Source: Bradyrhizobium barranii subsp. barranii (GTDB lineage Bacteria; Pseudomonadota; Alphaproteobacteria; Rhizobiales; Xanthobacteraceae). From it: a stretch of 64,000 nucleotides of DNA. The stretch covers positions 6,989,501-7,053,500 of the forward strand of contig NZ_CP086136.1 of the NCBI RefSeq assembly GCF_017565645.3, in the 5' to 3' direction. The position numbers were made by a program, and so were the translations under genes. Below are positions 57,092 to 64,000 of the stretch, in pieces. Position 1 is the stretch's first letter. Every line of letters starts with the position of its first letter. Below the pieces are notes generated by a model, which was not told the origin of the DNA, ran no database searches, and saw only the letters and a list, made by a program, of their open reading frames with translations.

Positions 57092-57817
57092 TCAGAGCAG
57101 GAGCTGCTCGCGGACATTGTCCTCGTTAACCTCGCCACCCGCCAGCGACTGCGCGATCTTGCCCTTCTCCATGATGTAACAGCGCTCGGCGATTGCCAGG
57201 ATCGTGTCGAGGTTCTGCTCGACGAAGATGATGGTGGTCCCGAGCTCGTTCCGGAACGATCTCAGTGCCTCGCAGATGTGCTGGACGATCGAGGGCTGGA
57301 TACCCTCGGACGGCTCGTCCAGGATCATCAAGGACGGATTGCCGATCAGCGCGCGGCCTATGGCGAGCTGTTGCTGCTCGCCGCCCGACATCGTGCCTGC
57401 GGCCTGCCGCCGGCGTTCCTTCAGTCGCGGAAAATACTCATAGACGAGTTCAGGCAGTTTCTTGCCGCCGGGACCGCCGATCAACTCGCCGACCTGCAGG
57501 TTTTCCTCGACGGTCATCTGCGGAAAGACATCGCGTCCCTGCGGGATGTAGCCGAAGCCCGCCCTCGCCCGCGCGTCGGCTTCGAGCTTTGTGACGTCCT
57601 GCTCCATGAAGCTGATCGTGCCACGCCAGGTTTGCAGCAAACCGATCAGGCACCGCATCAGAGTCGACTTGCCGACACCGTTACGGCCGATCACGCCGAC
57701 AATCTCGCCGCGGGAGACCGACATGGTGACGCCCTGCAGAATCGGCGTCGCACCGTATCCCGCCCATAATTCCGATACGTCCAGAATCCGGTCAGTGGGC
57801 TTGGGTTCAGTGAGCAT
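57092..57817 (-). CDS. Branched-chain/urea-type ABC ATPase (LivF class)
   Basis: The protein has 241 residues from ATG 57817; the start overlaps the LivG-type gene by 11 bases. Walker A VIGRNGVGKSTLMRCLIG, signature TMSGGEQQQLAIGRALIG, Walker B SLMILDEPSEGIQPSI. It pairs with the LivG-type ATPase. The operon context (amidases, formamidase) suggests amides or urea as substrate. Confidence 0.92.
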   Translation of the reverse strand: MLTEPKPTDRILDVSELWAGYGATPILQGVTMSVSRGEIVGVIGRNGVGKSTLMRCLIGLLQTWRGTISFMEQDVTKLEADARARAGFGYIPQGRDVFPQMTVEENLQVGELIGGPGGKKLPELVYEYFPRLKERRRQAAGTMSGGEQQQLAIGRALIGNPSLMILDEPSEGIQPSIVQHICEALRSFRNELGTTIIFVEQNLDTILAIAERCYIMEKGKIAQSLAGGEVNEDNVREQLLL

Positions 57818-58526
57818 GGGTCTTACCGAGATAAATTTCCGCGACTTTCGCGTCCTGCAAAATGCTTTCGAGATCGCCGCGTGCGAAAATCTTGCCGAGA
57901 TGCAGCACCGTGACGCGCTGGGCGACCTGGCGCACGAAGGCCATGTCATGCTCGACGACAAGAACCGTCATGCCCTCTGCATTGAACGACTTGATCAGCT
58001 CGCCGGTCTTGAAGGTTTCCTCCGGCGACATGCCGGCAGTCGGCTCGTCCAGCAGCAGGAGCTGCGGCTTCAGCGCCAGCGCCATCCCGATCTCGAGCCA
58101 TTGCTGCTGGCCATGCGACAGCGCACCCGCGAGCTTATCGCTGTCCGGCCCCAGGTTGAGCAGGGTCAGCAGGCGATCCTCCTCGGCGATGCGTTCCGCG
58201 CCGGACAGTCGTGCCTGGAGCGCAGTCTGGATGTTTTGCCGAACCGGCAGCTCCTTGAACACGCTCGGAGCCTGCATCTTGATGCTCATGCCTCGCTGTA
58301 CGCGTGCGTAGGGACGCTCCTTGGTGATGTCGACGGTATCGAACACGATGCTGCCCTGGCTCGGCGGGTAGAGACCCACGATCAGCTTGAACAATGTGCT
58401 CTTGCCGGCGCCATTGGGTCCGATCAGGCAGTGGACCTCGCCGGCGTTGACCGTGAGGTCGACGTCGGCGACTGCGGTCAATCCGCCAAAACGCTTGGAT
58501 ACGCCTTTGACTTCGACCAGCGCCAT
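57807..58526 (-). CDS. Branched-chain/urea-type ABC ATPase (LivG class)
   Basis: The protein has 239 residues. Walker A LIGPNGAGKSTLFKLIVG, signature ALSHGQQQWLEIGMALAL (SHGQQ as in urea-type UrtD proteins rather than SGGQQ), Walker B QLLLLDEPTAGMSPEET. The SHGQQQWLEIGM signature supports a urea or amide transporter over a leucine transporter. Start two bases after the permease stop. Confidence 0.92.
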   Translation of the reverse strand: MALVEVKGVSKRFGGLTAVADVDLTVNAGEVHCLIGPNGAGKSTLFKLIVGLYPPSQGSIVFDTVDITKERPYARVQRGMSIKMQAPSVFKELPVRQNIQTALQARLSGAERIAEEDRLLTLLNLGPDSDKLAGALSHGQQQWLEIGMALALKPQLLLLDEPTAGMSPEETFKTGELIKSFNAEGMTVLVVEHDMAFVRQVAQRVTVLHLGKIFARGDLESILQDAKVAEIYLGKTHAH

Positions 58527-58528
58527 GA

Positions 58529-59605
58529 TCAGGTCTCTTCCGACTGCAAGCGACCAGCCTCCGCCATGACGCGGCTATCATCGCGCCGCCGACGCCCGCT
58601 CCACCAGTCGCCAGCAAGCTTGCCGATGCCGAGCACAAAACCCTGCGGCGCCAGCATCACCGTGGCGAGCAGCAGCGCCCCCATCAGCACGAGTGCTGCC
58701 TGCTGGCTGTAGACCGTGATGGTCTGAAAGCCGAACAGCAGCAGGAACGATCCGACCAGAGTTGCGGTCAGATCGCTCCGTCCGGAGAAAGCCACCCATA
58801 CGATGGGCATCGCCGCCGCAGGCAGGCCGATGCTGGACGGCGTGATGAATTGGCCCCAGGACGTATACAGCGCACCACTCAGCCCTGCGAGGCCGCTGCC
58901 GATCACGAAGGTCAGGAGCTGGTATTTCCGGACGTCATAACCCAGCATCTCGGCGCGCTGCGGGTTCTCGCGCGTCGCCACGATGACGTTGCCGATGCCC
59001 GAATTCACGAGCATGCGCAGCGCGAGATAGACGATCACGATCAGCGCGATCATGACGTAGTAGAGCGCCGATCCCTCGATATAGAAGTCGCCGACGGCGA
59101 GCGGGTCCATGCCCTTCATGCCGTTGAAGCCATTCAGCCGCGCCGGGCCGATGTGCCATTCCGGCCCCGCCGTCTGGCCGAGGAAGAAGGCAAGCACCAG
59201 CGTCGCAGACAGCGTCACGATCCCGAAGAAGATGCCGTTGATGCCACCCCAGATCATGAAATAGCCGAGGATGCCGGCCGCCACCATCGCAAGGACAACG
59301 GACAGCGCAAGCGCGGCGATCGTTGCGGTGCCGCCGCCCATGTTAATCGCGAGCACGCCATAACCGTAACCGGCGATGCCGAAGAACAAGGTCTGGCCGA
59401 ACGACAGCATCCCGCCATAGCCCCACATCAGGCAGAGGCCGAGCGCCATGAATATCCAAATCAGGAAATAGGCGAAATTCCCCACATCATAGGAGTCGGC
59501 GAACAGCGGATATGTCAGTGCGCCCGCGAGCACTGCAAGGAAGCAGGACCAGAAGATCTTGCCACGTCCGAGCGTCTGCGGACCTTCCAGCAGCTTGAAC
59601 ATCAC
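58529..59605 (-). CDS. Branched-chain/urea-type ABC permease (LivM class)
   Basis: The protein has 358 residues with about nine membrane segments, including FAYFLIWIFMALGLCLMWGY near the start and GYGGMLSFGQTLFFGIAGYG, a typical LivM/UrtC motif. It has the cytoplasmic EAA-like region NPQRAEMLGYDVRKYQLLTF. The tail is basic and soluble. With the LivH-type permease it forms the membrane channel. Confidence 0.92.
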   Translation of the reverse strand: MMFKLLEGPQTLGRGKIFWSCFLAVLAGALTYPLFADSYDVGNFAYFLIWIFMALGLCLMWGYGGMLSFGQTLFFGIAGYGYGVLAINMGGGTATIAALALSVVLAMVAAGILGYFMIWGGINGIFFGIVTLSATLVLAFFLGQTAGPEWHIGPARLNGFNGMKGMDPLAVGDFYIEGSALYYVMIALIVIVYLALRMLVNSGIGNVIVATRENPQRAEMLGYDVRKYQLLTFVIGSGLAGLSGALYTSWGQFITPSSIGLPAAAMPIVWVAFSGRSDLTATLVGSFLLLFGFQTITVYSQQAALVLMGALLLATVMLAPQGFVLGIGKLAGDWWSGRRRRDDSRVMAEAGRLQSEET

Positions 59606-59614
59606 AAATTCCCT

Positions 59615-60481
59615 TTAGCGCCCACGACGAACCAGAACGCTGGAGAGCCCCTCGGGCAACACCCGAATGATCAAAATAACGGCGACCAGCATGCCAATCT
59701 GTCCGATGATCTGGCCGTAGCTCGCGTTCAGCGCCATCCGGATCATCGCCAGGAACACAGCGGCCGGCGCTGTTCCGAGCAGCACGTTTGCCCCTCCAAT
59801 GACGACCGTAACGAAGCTTTCGACCACGAAGGTCGCCCCCATGGTCGGGATCAGCGTCATCGTTGGCGCGTAGAGCGCCCCGCAAAGTCCGGCAAGGCCG
59901 GTGCCGATCCCGAAGCTGATCGAATAGATTCGGCCCGTTCGCGCGCCCAGCGCCTTCGCCATCGCCGCATTCTGCATCGTCGCCCGGGCGATCACACCAA
60001 AGCGCGTCTTCATGAAAACGATGTAGAGACCGCCCAGCACGGCCACCGCGCAACCGAACAGAACCAGACGATAGGTCGAAAACGTATAGCCGCCGATTGC
60101 GAAGCTTCCCTCGGGCGTTCCGATGCCCCGCACGGCTGAACCGACAATCAGGAGCATCGATTGCGTCACGATGAGGCTGAGCCCCCAAGTGGCGAGCAGA
60201 GAATCCAGCGGCCGCTTGTAGAAGCGCCGCACGATCAGGAACTCGACGGCGACACCGATGAGCCCCGCCGTCAGCGCGGCCAGGATCTGGGCAATCGCGA
60301 GCGGAACGCCCAGATTCACCAGGCCGACGGTGACATAGGCGCCGCACATGATGAACTCGCCATGCGCCATGTTGATGACGCCCATCATGCCGAACACGAT
60401 GGCGAGACCTGCGGCCGAGAGAATGAGGAACGCGAACACGTCGGCGAACTGATAGAATACCGAGAATACTTCAGCCGACAT
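59615..60481 (-). CDS. Branched-chain/urea-type ABC permease (LivH class)
   Basis: The protein has 288 residues from ATG 60481 with AAGGGA upstream. Eight membrane segments; family motifs GVINMAHGEFIMCGAYVTVG and a cytoplasmic loop RATMQNAAMAKALGARTGRI. It is closest in pattern to UrtB/FmdE-type permeases. Nine bases separate it from the LivM-type gene. Confidence 0.92.
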   Translation of the reverse strand: MSAEVFSVFYQFADVFAFLILSAAGLAIVFGMMGVINMAHGEFIMCGAYVTVGLVNLGVPLAIAQILAALTAGLIGVAVEFLIVRRFYKRPLDSLLATWGLSLIVTQSMLLIVGSAVRGIGTPEGSFAIGGYTFSTYRLVLFGCAVAVLGGLYIVFMKTRFGVIARATMQNAAMAKALGARTGRIYSISFGIGTGLAGLCGALYAPTMTLIPTMGATFVVESFVTVVIGGANVLLGTAPAAVFLAMIRMALNASYGQIIGQIGMLVAVILIIRVLPEGLSSVLVRRGR

Positions 60482-60579
60482 CTTGGTCCCTTTGTCGATC
60501 CCGGCGCCGCATCGTTGCGGCGCCGGCCTTTTCCAAGAACGCAACTCTCAATACGAGCAAAATCCGTGCCCGTCGGGCG

Positions 60580-61821
60580 TCACGATTTCTTCGGGAGATG
60601 GCTCGGCGTGTATTGGTCCTTGTCGTTCTTCTTGGTGAGATCGCAACCGATTTCGCCAAGCCAGTACGGCTGGATCGTCCCATAGTCCTTCTCGACCTTC
60701 ACCTCATGCTTCGGCCCGACCGAGATCAGGCGCATGCGGTGCGAGGTGTGCTGGCTCTTCGGATCGATGCACACCTTGCCTTCGGGAGCGTCGATGCATG
60801 CATCGCCGGTCGCGATGACCTTGCGCATGTCGTCGAGCTTGATCGACTTCGCCTTCTCGACCAGCGCCTTGTACATGTAGAGCGCATTATAGGCATTGTA
60901 GCCCATGTCGTTGATGTAGAGCTCGTCAGGGAATTTCGCGTGCCAGCGCTTCTTGAACTCGGTAGCCTCCGGCGTGTCGATCTCCTCGAACCAATTCGCA
61001 GTCGCATGCATGTTGTTAAGCGCCGGCGGCTTGAACCGCTTGTGCTCGAAGCCGAGCATGACCTTGATCGACGATCCCATCGGCAGATTGAGGTTGGCCG
61101 CAGCCGCCTGCTCGAAGAACGAATCCTGGGCAGCGCCGACATTGATCGTAAGCAGCCAATCCGGCTTCGCTTTCTGAATGTTCTGGATCGTCTGCGCGAA
61201 CTGCGACACGCCGAGGGGAATGAACTCCTCACCGACGACCTCGCCGCCGAGATCCTTCATGATCTTGCGGTTCCACTCCGCCGAAATCTGACCGAAATTG
61301 TAATCGGCTGCGATGACATAGACCTTCTTGCCGAACTTCTCGACCATCCACGGGATCAGCGTCGAGAATTGCTGCTCGGGCACCGCGCCCATGCTGATCA
61401 TGCTGGCGTCGCAGACGCCGCCTTCATACTGATTGGTGTAGAAGTACGGTGTCGAGGTGCGATCGACGATGGGACGCAGCGCCTCGCGCGAAGCCGAGGT
61501 GATGCCGCCGATCAGCACGTCGACCTTGTCGCGGTTGAGCAGTCGACGGCCGAACTCCTGATAGCGCGCGTTGTCGCCCTGCGGATCGAGGTGAATCAAC
61601 TCGATCTGCCGACCAAGGATACCGCCGCTCTTGTTGATCTCCTCGACGGCCAGCTGAGAGCCGTGCAGCTTCGGCATGCCCATGAAGGCGAGATCGCCCG
61701 ACACGTCCTCGAGCAGACCCACCTTCAACGGTGGTTCCGCGGCCCGAGCAACGGTCATTGCCGCTGCGGTACCGAGCATGGCGCCGAGCAAAACCATCCC
61801 TAACTTGCGTCCCGAACTCAT
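60580..61821 (-). CDS. Short-chain amide/urea ABC transporter binding protein
   Basis: The protein has 413 residues. Signal peptide: MSSGRKLGMVLLGAMLGTAA, cleaved near ARA. The periplasmic-binding fold of the AmiC/UrtA type has KVGLLEDVSGDLAFMGMPKL, SGGILGRQIELIHLDPQGDN and QYEGGVCDASMISMGAVPEQ. The EGGVCD stretch is typical of FmdD/UrtA-like amide binders. It lies between formamidase and permease genes, as in the fmd cluster of Methylophilus. Confidence 0.92.
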   Translation of the reverse strand: MSSGRKLGMVLLGAMLGTAAAMTVARAAEPPLKVGLLEDVSGDLAFMGMPKLHGSQLAVEEINKSGGILGRQIELIHLDPQGDNARYQEFGRRLLNRDKVDVLIGGITSASREALRPIVDRTSTPYFYTNQYEGGVCDASMISMGAVPEQQFSTLIPWMVEKFGKKVYVIAADYNFGQISAEWNRKIMKDLGGEVVGEEFIPLGVSQFAQTIQNIQKAKPDWLLTINVGAAQDSFFEQAAAANLNLPMGSSIKVMLGFEHKRFKPPALNNMHATANWFEEIDTPEATEFKKRWHAKFPDELYINDMGYNAYNALYMYKALVEKAKSIKLDDMRKVIATGDACIDAPEGKVCIDPKSQHTSHRMRLISVGPKHEVKVEKDYGTIQPYWLGEIGCDLTKKNDKDQYTPSHLPKKS

Positions 61822-61855
61822 CGTGATATCCCCTGTTTCTGAAAGCGACTGGATG

Positions 61856-62854
61856 TCATGGCTTGAGGTAATTCTTCAGGATCGATGCTCCCATCGTGTA
61901 TTTAGGGTCGACCATGTTGCCGAGGCGCATCCGCCCGGCTTGGCTGAGCAGCATGTAGGCGTCGATCTCGTCGAAGCCGTAGTCGGCCGCCATCCAGCGC
62001 ACGAGCTCGCGATAGGCGATACGCGCCGCGTCCTCGAGCGGACGCGCGCTGCCGATCGTCATGATGAAGTCCTTGGTCTCGAGCCGCGGCCAGGCAAAGC
62101 TCCAGTTCTTGATCAGGTCGACCTGCAGCGTGACGGTCGCGCGCTGCTCGAGCGCTACGCCGGAGAGCTCACCGTCGCCTTGCGTCGCATGGCAGTCGCC
62201 GACGTAGAGCATCCCGCCGTCGGTATGCACCGGGAAGTAGATGATCGCGCCGGGGGCGACGTCGGGCAGATCCATGTTGCCGCCGTGGTAATCCGGCTGC
62301 AGCGAGGAGATCGCCTCGATCTCCGGCGAGACGCCGATGGTACCGATGAACGGCTCGTAGGGCAGCGTAATCTTGTCGTTCCAGCGCACGCCGTTCCTGT
62401 CGACATGCAGCTTCTTCACGCGCTCCGGCAATGGCGGATTGAGCAGTGCCGTCGAGCTTGTCCCGACGAGTCCGCCGAACTCAGGAATAATGCAGGTCGT
62501 GCCGGCCGGCTGCTCGCCGCGGGTCTCGACGTCGCGGATGTAGATCGCGAGGCAATCGCCCTTCTTGGCGCCCTTAACCGCGATCGGCCCGCATTGCGGG
62601 TTCAGATAGGGAAAGTTCAGTTTGGCGGTGGGGCTGTCGCTCTCGCTGGTGAGCACACCGCCGAACGCATCCTCCGTCTCGACAACCACCACTCCGCCGG
62701 GGTCGATCGACAGGGTCGGCTTTGCATAGGGACCGTAGACGTAGTGGAAGCCGCCCTGCTCTTCGATCGTCAGGCTATGCGTCGCCCCGGTCGCGCCTTT
62801 GGCGACCGCACGCTTCGCCATGATGGAATTCTTCAACCAGTCTTCTGCGGGCAT
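61856..62854 (-). CDS. fmdA: Formamidase/acetamidase
   Basis: The protein has 332 residues. Acetamidase/formamidase family motifs: SIDPGGVVVVETEDAFGGVL, HTDGGMLYVGDCHATQGDGE with the metal-ligating His/Asp residues, and DYHGGNMDLPDVAPGAIIYF. It hydrolyses formamide or acetamide to the acid and ammonia. ATG 62854 gives MPAEDWLKNSIMAKRAVAKG; ATG 62821 is a shorter alternative. It sits between an amidase and the transporter. Confidence 0.9.
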   Translation of the reverse strand: MPAEDWLKNSIMAKRAVAKGATGATHSLTIEEQGGFHYVYGPYAKPTLSIDPGGVVVVETEDAFGGVLTSESDSPTAKLNFPYLNPQCGPIAVKGAKKGDCLAIYIRDVETRGEQPAGTTCIIPEFGGLVGTSSTALLNPPLPERVKKLHVDRNGVRWNDKITLPYEPFIGTIGVSPEIEAISSLQPDYHGGNMDLPDVAPGAIIYFPVHTDGGMLYVGDCHATQGDGELSGVALEQRATVTLQVDLIKNWSFAWPRLETKDFIMTIGSARPLEDAARIAYRELVRWMAADYGFDEIDAYMLLSQAGRMRLGNMVDPKYTMGASILKNYLKP

Positions 62855-62871
62855 ATGATTGGCTCCTCAAC

Positions 62872-64000
62872 TCAGATCCCGGGATGACGCTTGTGCCAGT
62901 CGGTAACTCGCTGGAACGCATCGCCCGCGCGAACGAGGCCGGCCTCATCGAAATGACGACCGACGAACTGGAAGCCAACCGGACCGCCATTCGCGGCGAA
63001 GCCGCCGGGTAGCGTCACGGTCGGGCTTCCCGTCATGTCGAACGGGCATGTGAAGCGAAGCAAGCCTGCGATCAGCGAGGCGTCCTCGCCGAGCGACGCC
63101 ATCTTGCTGAGCGTGGGCGCGGCGAATGCCTGGGCCGGCACTGCGAGGAAATCGACCGATTCGAACAGAAGGCGGACGGCGCCACGAAACGCTTCGCGCC
63201 GGAGCACGATCTTCTGATAGTCCATGCCGGACTGCTGCCGACCGAGATCGAGCAGGCCAGCGAGTGCCGGGCCGTACTCGTCCTTGCGCGCGGGATACGT
63301 GTCCTCGTGCGCGACGGCGACCTCGATGCCGCAGAGCGGGAACCAGTCGTCGATGACCGCCTTGGGATCGGGGAACGTGATCTCCTTGATCTTCGCGCCG
63401 AGATCGGCCGCTACACGCAGACCCTCGGTCAACACCTTGGCCGCATCGCCATCGGTGCCTTCGCTGGTCCAGCGCCGGTCGACACCGATCGTCACCCCGC
63501 GAAGGTCGCCGGACAAACCGGCGAGATAGTCAGGCACGGGCAGCGGAACCGACGTCGTGTCCTTGGGGTCCTGACCCGCGATCACGCCGAGGATGGCGCC
63601 GCAATCGACCGCGCTCCTTGCCATCGGGCCGATATGATCCAGCGTCGCCGCAAGCTCGAATGCGCCGTAGCGGCTGACGCGTCCCCAGGTCGGCTTGAGC
63701 CCGGTGACGCCGTTAGCCGCGGACGGAAAGCGGATTGATCCGCCCGTATCGGTGCCGAGCGAGCCGAAGCAGAGGCCCGCCGCAGTGGCGACGCCGGAGC
63801 CGCTCGAGGATGCGCCGGGCCAGAGATCCGCGTTCCACGGGTTCTTCGGCGGATCGATCTTCGGGTGATGATCGGCGTAGGCGCCTTCGGTTTGCTGCAG
63901 CTTGCCGAGGATGATGGCGCCGGCATCCTTCAACCGCGCAACTACCGTTGCATCCTCGGAGGGACGGAAATCTCGATGAATGGTCATGCCATGGGCCGCC
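62872..64000 (-). CDS. Amidase-signature family amidase (2), cut by the right edge
   Basis: The frame stays open to base 64000. At least 371 residues are visible from an internal ATG; alignment with the paralogue at 54792 (its TAIHARFVPSFNATIVDRLE equals MTIHRDFRPSEDATVVARLK here) shows that about 95 N-terminal residues with the catalytic lysine lie beyond the window. The serine region is present: PGASSSGSGVATAAGLCFGS and GTDTGGSIRFPSA. It is the most upstream visible gene of the amide operon. Confidence 0.9.
   Translation of the reverse strand, partial: AAHGMTIHRDFRPSEDATVVARLKDAGAIILGKLQQTEGAYADHHPKIDPPKNPWNADLWPGASSSGSGVATAAGLCFGSLGTDTGGSIRFPSAANGVTGLKPTWGRVSRYGAFELAATLDHIGPMARSAVDCGAILGVIAGQDPKDTTSVPLPVPDYLAGLSGDLRGVTIGVDRRWTSEGTDGDAAKVLTEGLRVAADLGAKIKEITFPDPKAVIDDWFPLCGIEVAVAHEDTYPARKDEYGPALAGLLDLGRQQSGMDYQKIVLRREAFRGAVRLLFESVDFLAVPAQAFAAPTLSKMASLGEDASLIAGLLRFTCPFDMTGSPTVTLPGGFAANGGPVGFQFVGRHFDEAGLVRAGDAFQRVTDWHKRHPGI

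Overview
The window looks like a chromosomal segment of a Bradyrhizobium-type alphaproteobacterium. The evidence is the high GC content, the 362-residue RecA next to AlaS, icd and gcvTHP, an alphaproteobacterial SOS box (GTTC-N7-GTTC) before recA, a methanethiol methyltransferase of the MddA type, DUF6894-type small proteins, and short palindromic repeats ending in a CGTAGGGTGGGC-like motif. No database was searched, so the genus is an inference from recognised proteins.

Layout. 1-19.8 kb is core chromosome: a BTAD regulator cut by the left edge, mddA with an oxidoreductase, a diguanylate cyclase, a TrmJ methyltransferase fused to a DUF559 domain, icd, a cyclic-nucleotide-gated potassium channel beside alaS, a tandem glycine riboswitch driving gcvTHP, and recA. 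19.8-30.5 kb is an accessory zone rich in tiny genes. It carries three paralogous ~66-residue proteins, three DUF6894 proteins, several 28-80-residue proteins, decayed genes, a glycosyltransferase, and many non-coding elements. 30.5-39.6 kb holds assorted single genes: hotdog thioesterase, HdeA-like, PilZ, PQQ dehydrogenase, YeeE/YedE pair, GNAT, FrnE, and an XRE regulator.

39.6-54.0 kb is a (deoxy)ribose catabolic region. A DeoR-type regulator diverges from deoC, an ALDH16-like double aldehyde dehydrogenase, a RbsD/FucU mutarotase, a ribokinase and a MalFGK-class ABC importer. A second, RbsABC-class importer lies on the other side of the regulator. The logic is import, anomer conversion, phosphorylation, aldol cleavage by DeoC to acetaldehyde plus glyceraldehyde-3-phosphate, and oxidation of the aldehyde. 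Both importers carry paired single-base indels in a permease gene. 54.8-64 kb is a short-chain amide utilisation operon: two amidases, an SDR, a five-gene branched-chain/urea-type ABC transporter and a formamidase/acetamidase.

The most unusual part is 19.9-24.1 kb. A unit is repeated there: a tandem array of degenerate 12-bp elements (consensus TGKCCYRNTTYG, mostly 20-22 bp apart), then about 125-147 nt later a tiny protein gene, then a ~75-nt two-hairpin RNA ending in a terminator. The three RNA copies show compensatory base changes in both stems. Two of them sit exactly downstream of -24/-12 (sigma-54 type) promoter sequences. This is the best candidate for an undescribed system here.
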